Source: Opitutia bacterium (lineage in GTDB: Bacteria; Verrucomicrobiota; Verrucomicrobiia; Opitutales; T3Sed10-336). Taken from it: a DNA stretch of 34,434 nt. Numbering within the stretch: the stretch's first letter is position 1; every line of letters begins with the position of its first letter. The position numbers and the translations under genes were made by a program. Of this stretch, positions 12,225-21,556 are shown piece by piece. The notes under the pieces are model-generated. The model was not told where the DNA came from. It worked only from the letters and a program-made list of their open reading frames with translations, and made no database searches. Location: NCBI GenBank assembly GCA_003566885.1, contig PXBO01000038.1:1-34434 (forward strand), given 5' to 3'.

Positions 12225-13102
12225 CACCGCTCTTGATCACGGCAAGCGGATTTTCCGAACTGCTCGGACCGTTTCAGTATGAATTCATGCAACGGGCCTT
12301 GATCACTTCGATCCTGGTGGGAGGCGTCTGCGGAGTGCTCTCCTGTTTCGTCGTGCTCAAGCGCTGGGCACTGTTGGGTGACGCCATTTCCCACGCCGTG
12401 CTGCCGGGAGTCGCAATCGCCTACCTCCTCGGCCTGCCGTTCTTTATCGGCGCCTTCGTTTCCGGCGCGCTCACCTCACTGGGCATCGGCGTCATCGAGC
12501 GCAACACCCGGATCAAGGAGGACGCCGCCATGGGGATCATGTTCACCGGGGCCTTTGCCCTCGGGGTGGTGATTATCAGCTACATCGCGAGTTCGACCCA
12601 CCTGATGCACATCCTTTTCGGCAACGTGCTGGGGGTGCGCATGGCGGTGCTGCAACTGACGCTTTTCGCCTCGGTGGTCACGTTGACCGCGATATTTCTC
12701 TTCTACAAGGAGTTCCTACTCTACACCTTCGATCCCGTTCAAGCCAGCGCCCTCGGAATGAACACGGCGGCCATTCACTACGGGCTCATGATGCTGCTGA
12801 CCCTCACCATCGTGGCCAGCCTGGAAACGGTGGGCATCATCCTGGTCGTCGCCATGCTGATCACCCCGGGGGCCACGGCCTACCTGCTGGTCAACAGCCT
12901 GCCGCGAATGATGCTGGTGGCCGCGGGATGCGGAATTCTTTCAGCGGTCAGCGGCCTTTACCTCTCATTCACCTTCAATCTCGCTTCCGGCGGCAGCATT
13001 GTGCTGGTTGCCACCCTGCTTTTTCTTCTGGCGTTTCTTTTCGGCCGGCAGGGTGTGCTGGCCCGCTGGCTGCGCCATCGCAACGCGGCCGCACGAATCT
13101 GA
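12221..13102 (+). CDS. Metal ABC transporter permease
   Basis: This is a 293-residue polytopic protein with about eight to nine hydrophobic segments. It shows the ABC-3 family features RALITSILVGGVCGVLSCFV, the coupling motif LKRWALLGDAISHAVLPG and IILVVAMLITPGATAYLL. It forms the inner-membrane channel of the Mn/Fe importer together with the two preceding gene products. Translation is coupled to the ATPase gene by a 4-nt ATGA overlap. It ends in a basic tail (WLRHRNAAARI). Confidence 0.94.
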   Translation: MTPLLITASGFSELLGPFQYEFMQRALITSILVGGVCGVLSCFVVLKRWALLGDAISHAVLPGVAIAYLLGLPFFIGAFVSGALTSLGIGVIERNTRIKEDAAMGIMFTGAFALGVVIISYIASSTHLMHILFGNVLGVRMAVLQLTLFASVVTLTAIFLFYKEFLLYTFDPVQASALGMNTAAIHYGLMMLLTLTIVASLETVGIILVVAMLITPGATAYLLVNSLPRMMLVAAGCGILSAVSGLYLSFTFNLASGGSIVLVATLLFLLAFLFGRQGVLARWLRHRNAAARI

Positions 13103-13172
13103 TTTCCGTGACGCCGCACCAACCGGCGAGTCCGGGAAGGACGAACGGAGCGGCGGAGCTCAATCAAACCCC

Positions 13173-13190
13173 GGGGCGCCTTTTCGCCCC
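13173..13190 (+). terminator. GC hairpin after the metal-uptake operon, possible terminator
   Basis: GGGGCG-CCTTTT-CGCCCC forms a perfect 6-bp stem 71 nt after the permease stop. No T-run follows, so it would be a weak intrinsic terminator or a 3' stabilising hairpin. The rest of 13103-13386 shows no gene that I can support. Confidence 0.35.
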
Positions 13191-13386
13191 TCAAATTGGC
13201 CGGAACCCACCCCTGAGTCACCTGTGGACTCCGATGAAAGCTCCAACCTGCAATCGCTCAAACACCGCTCCGTTCTTCCCTTTCCTCCGAAAACTCAGAA
13301 CGAGTGATTGATGGCTTAAGTTCGAAGCCCAGGCAATCCACGAATCATCGCAAACTCCGTTTTTACAGGCTTTTAACAGACCGAAG

Positions 13387-14397
13387 TCACCTCTGAATCT
13401 GGGACTCCACCTCGGGATTCACATCATCCACGACCGGGAAAAACATAAACGCCTCGTAAAGCGCCCGGGCGATTTCTCCGGTGCGGGAACGCAGATCGGT
13501 GAGGTACTCATGCAGGCCCGCTTCAAAAATGTCGTCCACCGTGCTGTATTTCAGTTCGTAAAGCAGACGTCCGGCCAGTTTTCCCGCCCGGTTGGAAAAA
13601 CGCCCCTCGGAAACCCCGGAAATGGTGCGGATTGCCCCATCGAGTTCGCGCAGGCAGAACAGGATCGAGCGGGGAAAGTCTTCGGACAGAATCAGAAAAT
13701 CGGCGACGTGCCAGGGCTGCACATCGGCGCCGTGGATGTGATGGTAGGCCTCGAATCCGCTGCACGAGCGCAGGATCGCCATCCACTGCAGGGCGTCGAT
13801 CGCCCCGCCCACATCGCGCGTGCTGGGAAGGAGGATGTGGTACTTGATATCGACGAGTACATTGGTCTGGATGGCCCGTTCCAGCAGCCGGCCCGCTTGA
13901 AGAAACTCCCATGCCTCGTCCCGCACCACGGTGGCGTCGGCGAGTCCATGGAGCAAATGGGAGCTCTGTTTGATTTCACGGTAAAAATCGTAGGGATCGG
14001 AAGCCCAAACCCGCTTGGCGTCGAGCGAGCGGACGTAGTGGTACAAGCGGTTGATTTCCTCCCATATTTCGGTGGAAAGTTTGTCCCGCACCACCCGCGC
14101 GTTCTCGCGGGCATTGACGATCGAAGAAAGAATCGAGCCGGGGTTGTCGGTGTTAAAGGTAAGAAAGTCCGTCACATTTTCGCTGTCGGCCTGACCGTAA
14201 AGCCGGTCGAACAATTCGGAATCGCCGGCGCTGCGAATCAACGGGTCCCAGTGGGCCGTGATCCGGTGATCGTCAAGGCGCTCCAGGTCGAGCAGGAGTT
14301 GCAGATTGACGTCCACCATGCGCGCGGTGTTCTCCGCCCGTTCGATGTAACGGCCAAACCAATACATGCAGTCGGCAACGCGTGAAAGTAGAATCAT
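13387..14397 (-). CDS. Alpha-E domain protein (DUF403)
   Basis: This 336-residue all-helical protein begins MILLSRVADCMYWFGRYIERAENTAR, the characteristic opening of alpha-E domain proteins, with HHIHGADVQPWHVADFLI and DFPRSILFCL further on. Alpha-E proteins are encoded next to circularly permuted ATP-grasp enzymes and are thought to take part in making or tagging a peptide or amide-linked product; the reaction is not established. Here it lies downstream of the ATP-grasp gene on the same strand, separated by 171 bp of repeats. The transglutaminase-like and proteasome-like genes often found with the pair are missing from this window. Confidence 0.93.
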   Translation of the reverse strand: MILLSRVADCMYWFGRYIERAENTARMVDVNLQLLLDLERLDDHRITAHWDPLIRSAGDSELFDRLYGQADSENVTDFLTFNTDNPGSILSSIVNARENARVVRDKLSTEIWEEINRLYHYVRSLDAKRVWASDPYDFYREIKQSSHLLHGLADATVVRDEAWEFLQAGRLLERAIQTNVLVDIKYHILLPSTRDVGGAIDALQWMAILRSCSGFEAYHHIHGADVQPWHVADFLILSEDFPRSILFCLRELDGAIRTISGVSEGRFSNRAGKLAGRLLYELKYSTVDDIFEAGLHEYLTDLRSRTGEIARALYEAFMFFPVVDDVNPEVESQIQR

Positions 14398-14441
14398 GGC
14401 TAGCTTGGTTTCAGGTGTCCAGTGTCAGGTTGTCGACCAAC

Positions 14442-14483
14442 GGTTCTTGGTTCCTGGTTCTTGGTTCTTGGTTCTTGGTGCTT
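14442..14483. repeat. Heptanucleotide tandem repeat, GGTTCTT unit, six copies
   Basis: Six contiguous 7-nt units read GGTTCTT, GGTTCCT, GGTTCTT three times, and GGTGCTT. It lies between the alpha-E and ATP-grasp genes. The period of seven and near-perfect copies are similar to short tandemly repeated (STRR-type) heptamers known from cyanobacteria. Confidence 0.9.
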
Positions 14484-14513
14484 CATTGTTCGTCGTCGCT
14501 TGTGAGTTATCGA

Positions 14514-14548
14514 CTATCGTCTATCGTCTATTGTCTATTGCCTATCGG
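14514..14548. repeat. Heptanucleotide tandem repeat, CTATCGT unit, five copies
   Basis: Five contiguous 7-nt units read CTATCGT twice, CTATTGT, CTATTGC and CTATCGG. The sequence differs from the GGTTCTT array 30 bp away but has the same period. Confidence 0.9.
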
Positions 14549-14567
14549 CCTTGGCCCTCGGCCAAGG
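14549..14567 (-). terminator. Perfect 8-bp hairpin at the 3' end of the ATP-grasp gene
   Basis: CCTTGGCC-CTC-GGCCAAGG folds with a 3-nt loop directly after the ATP-grasp stop codon (minus-strand sense). No T-run follows, so it may act as an mRNA 3' processing or stability element between two co-transcribed genes instead of as a full terminator. Confidence 0.4.
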
Positions 14568-14568
14568 G

Positions 14569-16008
14569 CTACTCGTCTTCATAGAGGACCCAGGTGTCCT
14601 TGCTTCCTCCGCCCTGCGAGGAATTGACCACCAGCGAGCCCTTGCGCAGGGCCACCCGGGTCAGGCCGCCGGGTATGATGCTCACCTTCTCGCCGTAGAG
14701 GATGTACGGACGGAAATCGATGTGACGCCCCTCGAATCCGGACTCGCACCAGGTCGGATGCCGGGAGAGGGAAATGGTCGGCTGCGCGATGAAGTTGCGC
14801 GGATTGGCTTTGACCAGGCCGCGAAACTTCTCCACCTCCGCGCGTGACGCCTTGGGTCCGACCAGCATGCCGTAACCGCCGGATTCGTTGGCCGCCTTGA
14901 CCACCAGTTCGGGCAGGTGATCCATAATGTAGGCCATATCCTTTTTCTCCGAGGCAAGGTAGGTGGGGACGTTGGGGATAATGGGATCTTCGTCCAGGTA
15001 GTACTTGATCATGCGCGGCACGAAGTAATACATGACCTTGTCGTCCGCCACCCCGGTCCCGATACTGTTGGCGAGGGTCACATTCCCGGCGCGCACCGCG
15101 TCGATCAAGCCGGGAACGCCGAGCAGGGAATCCTTGCGAAACACGGTGGGGTCCAGGAAATCGTCATCCACCCGTCGATACAACACATGGACCTGGCGAA
15201 AGCCCTTGGTGGTTTTCATATACACCTTGCGATCGCGCACCATCAGGTCTCGGCCCTCCACCACCTCGATCCCCATTTGCTGGGCGAGGAAGCAGTGTTC
15301 GAAGTAAGCGCTGTTATAAATCCCGGGGGTGAGCACCGCGCACACCGGCTGCTCCCCGTGACCGGGCGCCACGTAGCGCAAGGTTTTTAAAAGCTCGTTC
15401 GGGTAGGTCGCCACCGGCCGGACGCTGGCCCGGGTAAACAGGTTGGGAAAGGCCCGTTTCATGGCGATCCGATTCTCCAGCACGTAGGAAACTCCGGAAG
15501 GCGTCCTGCCGTTGTCCTCAAGGACCAGGTAGCGGCCTTGATCGTCGCGAATCAGGTCGGTTCCGCAGACATGGATATAAATGTCGCGGGGCACGTTGAT
15601 GCCGGAGAATTCGGGCCGAAAATGGCTGGCGGACAGCACGTAGCTTTCGGGAATGACGCCGTCCTTGAGGATTTTCCGGTCGTGGTAAATATCCTTTAGA
15701 AACAGATTGAGCGCCGTAATCCGCTGTTCGAGACCCTTCTCCAGGTAGGACCACTCGGTCTGGGGAATGATGCGCGGAACGAGGTCGAAGGGAAAAATAC
15801 GCTCCGTCCCCTGGTCGTCTCCGTACACGGTGAAGGTCACGCCCTGACGCCACAGCGAAAGGTCCACCGCCTGCCGCTTATGATCGAACTCCGCTTCGGA
15901 AAGCTGCCTGAAACGCTCGTAGAGCTGGCGGTAATGGGGACGGACCTCGCCATCCGCGGAAAACATTTCGTCGAAAAAACCTTCCGTCTTATAGTTCTGG
16001 AAAAGCAT
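14569..16008 (-). CDS. Circularly permuted ATP-grasp protein (DUF404/DUF407 type)
   Basis: The 479-residue product, from ATG 16008 (preceded by AGGT), begins [16 protein letters not shown]. It carries [11 protein letters not shown], the family block [61 protein letters not shown] and [16 protein letters not shown], ending in a Gly/Ser-rich [11 protein letters not shown] tail. These match the circularly permuted ATP-grasp family predicted to form peptide-like bonds with an alpha-E partner, which follows downstream. Substrate unknown. It is divergent from purD; the 167-bp spacer should hold both promoters. Confidence 0.93.
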   Translation of the reverse strand: MLFQNYKTEGFFDEMFSADGEVRPHYRQLYERFRQLSEAEFDHKRQAVDLSLWRQGVTFTVYGDDQGTERIFPFDLVPRIIPQTEWSYLEKGLEQRITALNLFLKDIYHDRKILKDGVIPESYVLSASHFRPEFSGINVPRDIYIHVCGTDLIRDDQGRYLVLEDNGRTPSGVSYVLENRIAMKRAFPNLFTRASVRPVATYPNELLKTLRYVAPGHGEQPVCAVLTPGIYNSAYFEHCFLAQQMGIEVVEGRDLMVRDRKVYMKTTKGFRQVHVLYRRVDDDFLDPTVFRKDSLLGVPGLIDAVRAGNVTLANSIGTGVADDKVMYYFVPRMIKYYLDEDPIIPNVPTYLASEKKDMAYIMDHLPELVVKAANESGGYGMLVGPKASRAEVEKFRGLVKANPRNFIAQPTISLSRHPTWCESGFEGRHIDFRPYILYGEKVSIIPGGLTRVALRKGSLVVNSSQGGGSKDTWVLYEDE

Positions 16009-16175
16009 AATGACCTCGCCGCATACCCGCGACAACGTTGAGAACGTCGCGCTTCCGAATCCCGGCGCACAGATTATTTCAACCCGATGCGAAAGTACGT
16101 CAACACCAAGCGGTTTTTTATCCTTGAAGACGACAGGTGCGATGGAACATCGTGTCGGCTTCCCGAGCGAACCGA

Positions 16176-17471
16176 ATGACAGAACGGAAATCCTTAAATG
16201 TCCTTGTAGTTGGCGGCGGCGGGCGCGAACACGCGCTGGTCGAGGCCTGTGGCGCCAGCCCGCTCCGCGGCAAACTGATCGCCGCTCCCGGCAATCCGGG
16301 CATCGCCCGGGAAGCCGCCTGCTTTCCCGTCGCGGTGGACGACGTTCCCGGCATGGTCCAACTGGCCCGGAGCGAGAGCATCGACCTCGCGGTGGTGGGC
16401 CCGGAAGTTCCGTTGACCCTCGGTCTGGCCGACGCGTTGCGCGCGGAGGGCATCCTGGTTTACGGGCCGGGCCGCGACGCGGCGCGCCTCGAAGGCAGCA
16501 AGATTTTCACCAAGAATCTGCTGCAGAAGCACCGCATTCCCACCGCGGCCTCGGAAAGCTTTACCAACGCGGCCGCCGCCCGCCAATACGTATCCCGGCG
16601 CAACCTTTACCCGGTGGTGATCAAGGCGGACGGACTGGCCGCCGGCAAAGGAGTAATCATCGCCGCGAATTACCAGGAAGCCGACCGGGCCATCGCCGAT
16701 TGCCTGGAACACGGCGCTTTCGGAGAAGGCGGGCAATCCATTATCATCGAAGACTATCTGGACGGGGAGGAAGCCTCGCTTCATCTCATGGTCGCGGGAA
16801 ATGCGTTCGTGGTCCTCCCGACCAGCCAGGATCACAAACGGGCGGGCGATAACGACACCGGCCCCAATACCGGAGGAATGGGCGCCTATTCTCCGGCCGG
16901 CGTGCTCGAAGGGGACGCCCTGCAGGAGGTGATCGAAGGGATCGCCCGGCCTTCAGTGGAAGCTATCGCGGCGGAGGGGCTCGATTTCCGCGGCACCCTC
17001 TACATCGGACTGATGATGACCGGCACCGGACCCAAGGTGCTCGAATTCAATGTGCGCTTCGGCGATCCCGAAACCCAGGTGATCCTCCCCCGAATGGCGA
17101 GCGATCCCCTCGCTCTCATGCACGACTGCGCCCGGGGCGATCTCACCCGGGCCGAAATCGAACTCCGGCCGGAACGCGCGCTCTGCGTGGTTCTGGCGGC
17201 CGACGGGTATCCCGGGGCGTACCGTAAAGGGGATCCGATCGAGATGCCGGAGATCCGCGAAAGCGACGCCTTCATTTTTCAAGCCGGAACGGCGAAAGAC
17301 GCCACCGGCAGGACCGTCACCGCCGGAGGACGGGTCCTCGGCGTCACCTGCCTGGGAAAAGACCTGGCGACAGCCGCGGCCGCCGCCTATGCGCTTTGTG
17401 GAAAAATCCGGTTCGAAGGCATGCATTTCCGTCGGGATATCGGGGCCAGGGAACTTAAACGCAAAAAATGA
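16176..17471 (+). CDS. purD: Phosphoribosylamine-glycine ligase (GAR synthetase)
   Basis: PurD joins glycine to 5-phosphoribosylamine with ATP, step two of purine synthesis. The 431-residue product from ATG 16176 has the N-terminal [13 protein letters not shown] and [16 protein letters not shown]. It continues with [17 protein letters not shown], the ATP-grasp [29 protein letters not shown] and the metal-binding [17 protein letters not shown]. Length and motifs are standard. An upstream GTG (16137) would add 13 unconserved residues. No other pur gene is nearby. It is 46 bp from the next gene. Confidence 0.97.
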   Translation: MTERKSLNVLVVGGGGREHALVEACGASPLRGKLIAAPGNPGIAREAACFPVAVDDVPGMVQLARSESIDLAVVGPEVPLTLGLADALRAEGILVYGPGRDAARLEGSKIFTKNLLQKHRIPTAASESFTNAAAARQYVSRRNLYPVVIKADGLAAGKGVIIAANYQEADRAIADCLEHGAFGEGGQSIIIEDYLDGEEASLHLMVAGNAFVVLPTSQDHKRAGDNDTGPNTGGMGAYSPAGVLEGDALQEVIEGIARPSVEAIAAEGLDFRGTLYIGLMMTGTGPKVLEFNVRFGDPETQVILPRMASDPLALMHDCARGDLTRAEIELRPERALCVVLAADGYPGAYRKGDPIEMPEIRESDAFIFQAGTAKDATGRTVTAGGRVLGVTCLGKDLATAAAAAYALCGKIRFEGMHFRRDIGARELKRKK

Positions 17472-17517
17472 TTCCCGGCTTTGCGCCCGGTCCCGAAAAA
17501 GGTTTAAACTACGCCAT

Positions 17518-18531
17518 ATGAACAATTCCGTCAGACGCCTTATCCCTTTCTTTCTGAGCGTAGTCCTGTTCGCCCCCATGCCTCTGACCGCTGAAGATGA
17601 TGTCCGTGTATCCGGCCTGTTGGAGCTCTGGAAGGATGCGACCGTATTCTCACCGCGCTTTTTCCCCGAGACCGAAAGCCTCAGCATCGAAGATATCTTC
17701 GTGGCCGGCCTGGAAGCACAGTTTCCCCATCGGGTATCCCGTGAGGAGCCCGGCATTTCACCCGGTCCCGAGGAACCGCCTCTGATCGAATCCCTGCTGC
17801 CGGGCGTGACCTACGTTCGGGTCCGTCACCTCGAAGCCGCTCTTCCGGCTATCCGCGAAGCGATCGCCGGCAACAGCCTGGTACTGGACCTGCGTTTCGT
17901 GGAAGCCGAGCACGAACCGGTCCTGGAACTCGGCGCCGTGTTGGCCATCAACGAAACGGTGAAGATCTCCCTCAACGAAAAAAGAGCCGGCGGCGGAACC
18001 TCCGACGACGAGGAAATTCTCATCCAGACCGCCGGTCTGCGCCGCCCCCTGCAGCCGGTGTTCGTCCTCACCAACCAGGCCACCGCCGGACCGATCGAAG
18101 CCCTGCTGGCCGAGCTCAAGAACAAGGGGCAGATCATTTCCATCGGCACGCGAACGGCAGGACGTACGGGCCGGTTCCACCACGTCGATACCATTCCATC
18201 CCTTTACGTTCTGAGCGGCGAATGGCAGCCGGCTTCGGGTGAATCGCTCCTGAACGACGGGTTCACCCCATCGGTTCTGATGAGCGTTGCGGTCGAAGAG
18301 GACCGAAATGCCTACCAGGCCTTGACGAATGGAGTGCCGTTGCGCTCCCTGGTGGCCGCGGACCCGGCGGACAACGACCAGGTGACCTCCGCCGACCTCC
18401 GCGAACTGCTCGCGAACGACGTCCCGGAAGCCCCCGCGGACACCACGGTCGACCCCATCCTGCAGCGGGCCTATTTCATCGTCACCGCCCTGCGGTCCAT
18501 GGGAAAAATCGCCGATCCCTCCGAAAGCTGA
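17518..18531 (+). CDS. Exported S41 protease-like protein with degenerate active site
   Basis: This 337-residue protein has a cleavable signal peptide (MNNSVRRLIPFFLSVVLFAP, cleavage probably after PLTA). The central part resembles the S41/C-terminal processing protease core: SLVLDLRFVEAE for the strand after the substrate site, then VFVLTNQATAGPIEALLAEL and IISIGTRTAGRTGRFHHV. In active enzymes the first block reads T/SASASE with the nucleophile Ser; here Gly191 stands in that place. The second block reads TFGKG with the catalytic Lys; here Arg216 does. Thus it appears catalytically dead and may bind peptides. No PDZ domain was recognised. A tyrosine phosphatase gene follows after 5 bp. The S41 assignment rests on motif spacing and is moderately sure. 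Confidence 0.7.
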   Translation: MNNSVRRLIPFFLSVVLFAPMPLTAEDDVRVSGLLELWKDATVFSPRFFPETESLSIEDIFVAGLEAQFPHRVSREEPGISPGPEEPPLIESLLPGVTYVRVRHLEAALPAIREAIAGNSLVLDLRFVEAEHEPVLELGAVLAINETVKISLNEKRAGGGTSDDEEILIQTAGLRRPLQPVFVLTNQATAGPIEALLAELKNKGQIISIGTRTAGRTGRFHHVDTIPSLYVLSGEWQPASGESLLNDGFTPSVLMSVAVEEDRNAYQALTNGVPLRSLVAADPADNDQVTSADLRELLANDVPEAPADTTVDPILQRAYFIVTALRSMGKIADPSES

Positions 18532-18536
18532 TCTCC

Positions 18537-19016
18537 ATGTCCGCTTCCCCCCAAAACATCCTTTTTGTCTGCACCGCGAACATCTGCCGCAGTCCCATGG
18601 CGGAACGCCTGATGGTTCACGCCCTCGGCCGGGAGGAGGACCCGATAGGATCCCTCGGCGTCAGTTCGGCGGGGGTGGCCGCCTATCCGGGTGATCCGGC
18701 CTCGGAGAACGCGGTGCGAGCGCTGAAAAAGGTCGGCATTTCACTCGACGACCACCGGAGCCAACCGGTAACCGCAGAATTGCTCGCTTCCTCCCTGGCG
18801 GTGTTCTGCATGACGGAAAGCCATCGTCAACTGCTGAACGCCCGCTTTTCCCCGCCTTCCGAGCACATCCATCTGATGCGCGAATTCCTGCCGGCGGAAA
18901 CCGGGCGTGAAATCCCCGATCCCTTCGGCGCCGACCTCCCCTCCTACGAAGCCTGCCGCGACAGCATGGTGGAAGCCATTCCCTCCATCCTCCGTTACCT
19001 TAAATCGATCCTGTAA
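18537..19016 (+). CDS. Low-molecular-weight protein tyrosine phosphatase
   Basis: This is a 159-residue LMW-PTP. The P-loop CTANICRS (Cys12-x5-Arg18-Ser19) follows NILFVCT at the N-terminus, and the general acid Asp128 lies in the DPFG loop, as in the family. Bacterial members act on tyrosine kinases for exopolysaccharide, on ribose 5-phosphate-type substrates, or on arginine phosphate (YwlE). The residue after the first P-loop position is Thr (C-T-A-N), a feature of YwlE-like enzymes, so protein-arginine phosphatase is an alternative. It is 5 bp after the S41-like gene and probably in the same transcript; a 181-bp gap separates it from glyA. Confidence 0.93.
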   Translation: MSASPQNILFVCTANICRSPMAERLMVHALGREEDPIGSLGVSSAGVAAYPGDPASENAVRALKKVGISLDDHRSQPVTAELLASSLAVFCMTESHRQLLNARFSPPSEHIHLMREFLPAETGREIPDPFGADLPSYEACRDSMVEAIPSILRYLKSIL

Positions 19017-19197
19017 CACCAACTGCGCCTGGCCCCATCGTGAAGGCATCTCGCATTTCAGATCGAAAATTTGAAATTTTTCGCCGGGAAATGGGAATCA
19101 TGGGTTGCGAAAAAAAGGCCGTGGTCCACCCCGCCGGCGAATAGAAAATCCCTTTACCTCGCGACCATTTTCCCGGAAACTGCCCTTTTTAAAAATT

Positions 19198-20469
19198 ATG
19201 ACAGTAGCCGAAACCAACACACTCTCACCGGCCGGACTGGCCGAACTGGATCCCGAGATCTTCGCGGCCATCGAAGCGGAGCGTCAGCGCCAGCAGAACC
19301 ATATCGAGTTGATCGCCTCGGAGAATTTCACCCTGCCGGCCGTCATGCAGGCCCAGGGCAGCGTGCTGACCAACAAGTACGCCGAGGGGTATCCCGGCAA
19401 ACGCTGGTACGGCGGCTGCGACCATGTCGACGTCGTCGAGCAGTTGGCCATCGATCGCGCCAAAGCCCTTTTCGGCGCCGAGCACGCCAACGTACAGCCC
19501 CATTCCGGCAGCCAGGCCAACACCGCGGTCTATCTCGCGGTGCTCAAGCCCGGAGACAAGATCCTGACCATGAACCTCAGTCATGGCGGACACCTGACGC
19601 ACGGGCATCCCATGAATTTCAGCGGAAAGCTCTTCGACGTCGTCAACTACGGCGTGAGCCAGCAGGACGAGCGGATCGATTACGACGAAATCGCGGAAAC
19701 CGCAGCCCGGGAAAAACCCGCCATGATCACGGTGGGCGCTTCCGCCTACTCGCGGACCATCGATTTTGAGCGCATGGGTAAAATCGCCCGCGATTGCGGC
19801 GCCCTCCTCCTGGCCGACATCGCCCACATCGCGGGCCTGGTCGCGGCCGGAATTCATCCGTCGCCCGTGCCGCACGCCGACTTCACCACCACCACCACCC
19901 ACAAAACCCTGCGCGGTCCCCGGGGCGGATTGATTCTCTGCTCGAAGGAGCATGCGAAAGCCATTGATTCCTCGGTCTTTCCAGGTGTCCAGGGGGGGCC
20001 GTTGATGCACGTGATCGCCGCCAAAGCCGTCTGTTTCGGCGAAGCGATCAAACCGGAATTCAAAGTTTACCAGCGCCAGGTGGTGAGCAACGCCTCGGCG
20101 CTGGCGACCCAAATGGTCTCCCGCGGCTTCCGCGTGGTAAGCGGTGGAACGGACAACCACTTGATGATGATTGACTTGCGAGACAAAGATGCCGAGCTGA
20201 CCGGGAAAAAGGCGCAGGAAACCCTCGACCGGGCCCACATCACCTGCAACAAGAACACCATACCCTTTGAAACGCGCAACCCCTTTCAGGCCAGCGGTAT
20301 TCGACTGGGAACCCCGGCAGTGACCTCGCGCGGCATGCGGGAGAGCGAAATGGAGGAGATCGCGACGGCGATTGATCTCACTCTCAGCCAACCGGATAAC
20401 GAAGATTCGATCAGTCAGGCCCGGGAAAAGGTGCTCGCTCTTTGCGGCCGTTTTCCCCTGCCTTACTAA
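19198..20469 (+). CDS. glyA: Serine hydroxymethyltransferase
   Basis: This PLP enzyme interconverts serine and glycine with tetrahydrofolate. The 423-residue product opens with [20 protein letters not shown] and ELIASENF. It carries [37 protein letters not shown] and the PLP-Lys motif [14 protein letters not shown] (Lys236), with [11 protein letters not shown] near the end. The ATG at 19198 is preceded by an A/T-rich stretch without a Shine-Dalgarno. I looked for a glycine riboswitch in the 181-bp leader and did not see one. Possible stem TTAACTTG/CAAGTTAA (20473-20507, loop 19) follows the stop but has no T-run. Confidence 0.98.
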   Translation: MTVAETNTLSPAGLAELDPEIFAAIEAERQRQQNHIELIASENFTLPAVMQAQGSVLTNKYAEGYPGKRWYGGCDHVDVVEQLAIDRAKALFGAEHANVQPHSGSQANTAVYLAVLKPGDKILTMNLSHGGHLTHGHPMNFSGKLFDVVNYGVSQQDERIDYDEIAETAAREKPAMITVGASAYSRTIDFERMGKIARDCGALLLADIAHIAGLVAAGIHPSPVPHADFTTTTTHKTLRGPRGGLILCSKEHAKAIDSSVFPGVQGGPLMHVIAAKAVCFGEAIKPEFKVYQRQVVSNASALATQMVSRGFRVVSGGTDNHLMMIDLRDKDAELTGKKAQETLDRAHITCNKNTIPFETRNPFQASGIRLGTPAVTSRGMRESEMEEIATAIDLTLSQPDNEDSISQAREKVLALCGRFPLPY

Positions 20470-20696
20470 TTTTTAACTTGCGCCGACCGCAGGAAGCACC
20501 AAGTTAATAGGGTTTGCAGACGGGTACCTTGAACACCGGCCGGATAATTTTTCCGACAAGAAAAAACTTCGACCGTGAAATAATGTGTTTTTTGGTTATA
20601 CTTATCCCGTAAGTGAAATGAATCTTCAATCCTCACTGACTGAACTCAACAAGCAACACTCACGCTAGAACCATCAAACTCAATCCTAAACCTTAC

Positions 20697-21434
20697 ATGA
20701 AAACGCACCTCAAGAAGGGTTTCACCCTCATCGAGCTCCTTACCGTTATCGCGATTATTGGCATTCTTGCCTCTATCCTTATTCCGACCGTCTCCAAGGT
20801 CCGCGAAACGGCCCGGCGCACCATTGACAGCAGCAACCTTCGCCAGGTCGGACAGGCGCAGTTGATTTACGCCAACGACCACAACGACCAGCTTCCGGGC
20901 CGGGTCAACGTGCGTTACGCCGGAGCCGGAACCGGAGACGGAGTTCCCATTTCCAACGTCAATCTTTTCGCCGCGCAGCTCGCGCTGACCTCCGGACTGA
21001 ACGACGTCACCATCTGGCAGTCGGCCAGCGATGGCGGCATCAACGCCGTCAGCGGCACCGTCCTTCGCCCGGATCGTACCGGGATGAATTCCGAGTTTGA
21101 AAACGTCGACGTGAGCTTCGTGGTTCCCGGCGGCCTGGTGATGGGCGATCCTTCCCACACTCCGATCGGTTGGACCCGCGGAATCAACAATTCCGGACAG
21201 TGGCAGCCGCAGAGCGTGTACGGCGGCGACGGCGGACACCTCGTCTTCATGGGCGGCAACGTTCAGTGGAAGCGGAACCTGCTGCAGGAAAACGGTCTGC
21301 AGGACGTCCACAACACCGGTGCCACCGCGCCGACTCCGGACATCCGTCTGGCCCTTCCCAACCGCGGTTCCGTCCGTGTCTGGGGCCGTGGCCCGGACCA
21401 CAGCAACCTGGGCGTGCCCGAAGGCACGATCTAA
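20697..21434 (+). CDS. Type IV pilin-like (pseudopilin) protein with N-methylation motif
   Basis: The N-terminus KKG|FTLIELLTVIAIIGILA is a textbook prepilin cleavage and methylation site (cleavage after Gly8, Glu13 = mature Glu5), followed by the hydrophobic pilin helix. The rest is a globular domain ending with GDGGHLVFMGGNVQWKRN, the motif seen in DUF1559-like and related pseudopilins abundant in Planctomycetota and Verrucomicrobiota. Total length is 245 residues. No other secretion or pilus genes are nearby, so it is an orphan. It appears to be a monocistron: 227 bp of leader upstream with AT-rich sequence (TATACT at 20597-20602 is a possible -10), and a strong terminator directly downstream. 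Confidence 0.9.
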   Translation: MKTHLKKGFTLIELLTVIAIIGILASILIPTVSKVRETARRTIDSSNLRQVGQAQLIYANDHNDQLPGRVNVRYAGAGTGDGVPISNVNLFAAQLALTSGLNDVTIWQSASDGGINAVSGTVLRPDRTGMNSEFENVDVSFVVPGGLVMGDPSHTPIGWTRGINNSGQWQPQSVYGGDGGHLVFMGGNVQWKRNLLQENGLQDVHNTGATAPTPDIRLALPNRGSVRVWGRGPDHSNLGVPEGTI

Positions 21435-21459
21435 GTTGATCGGTTTAAAGCTTTAAAGC

Positions 21460-21501
21460 ACACAAAAAGGCCGGGAATTCGAATTCCCGGCCTTTTTGTG
21501 T
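21460..21501. terminator. Perfect 42-nt palindrome, bidirectional intrinsic terminator
   Basis: The two halves meet at 21480/21481. The left half ends GGCCGGGAATTC and the right half begins GAATTCCCGGCC; both are flanked by A-run (left) and T-run (right), giving a 21-bp perfect inverted repeat with TTTTTGTGTTT on the exit side. It lies 25 nt after the pseudopilin stop and before the pyrophosphatase gene, and would terminate from either direction. Confidence 0.92.
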
Positions 21502-21556
21502 TTATAACCGGCGCTTCCCGCAGGTATTCATTTCAAGCACTGAACCGTCAAACGAC

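Noticed and set aside
14442-14548. CRISPR-like array
   Set aside because: Repeats are contiguous 7-mers without spacers, and no cas genes are nearby.
19017-19197. Glycine or SAM riboswitch in the glyA leader
   Set aside because: The conserved cores of these aptamers were not found; only an AT-rich weak hairpin around 19065 was seen.
19225-20391. Long open frame (388 codons) antisense to glyA
   Set aside because: Opposite conserved glyA codons; composition dominated by Gly, Val and Arg as expected for a GC-rich shadow frame.
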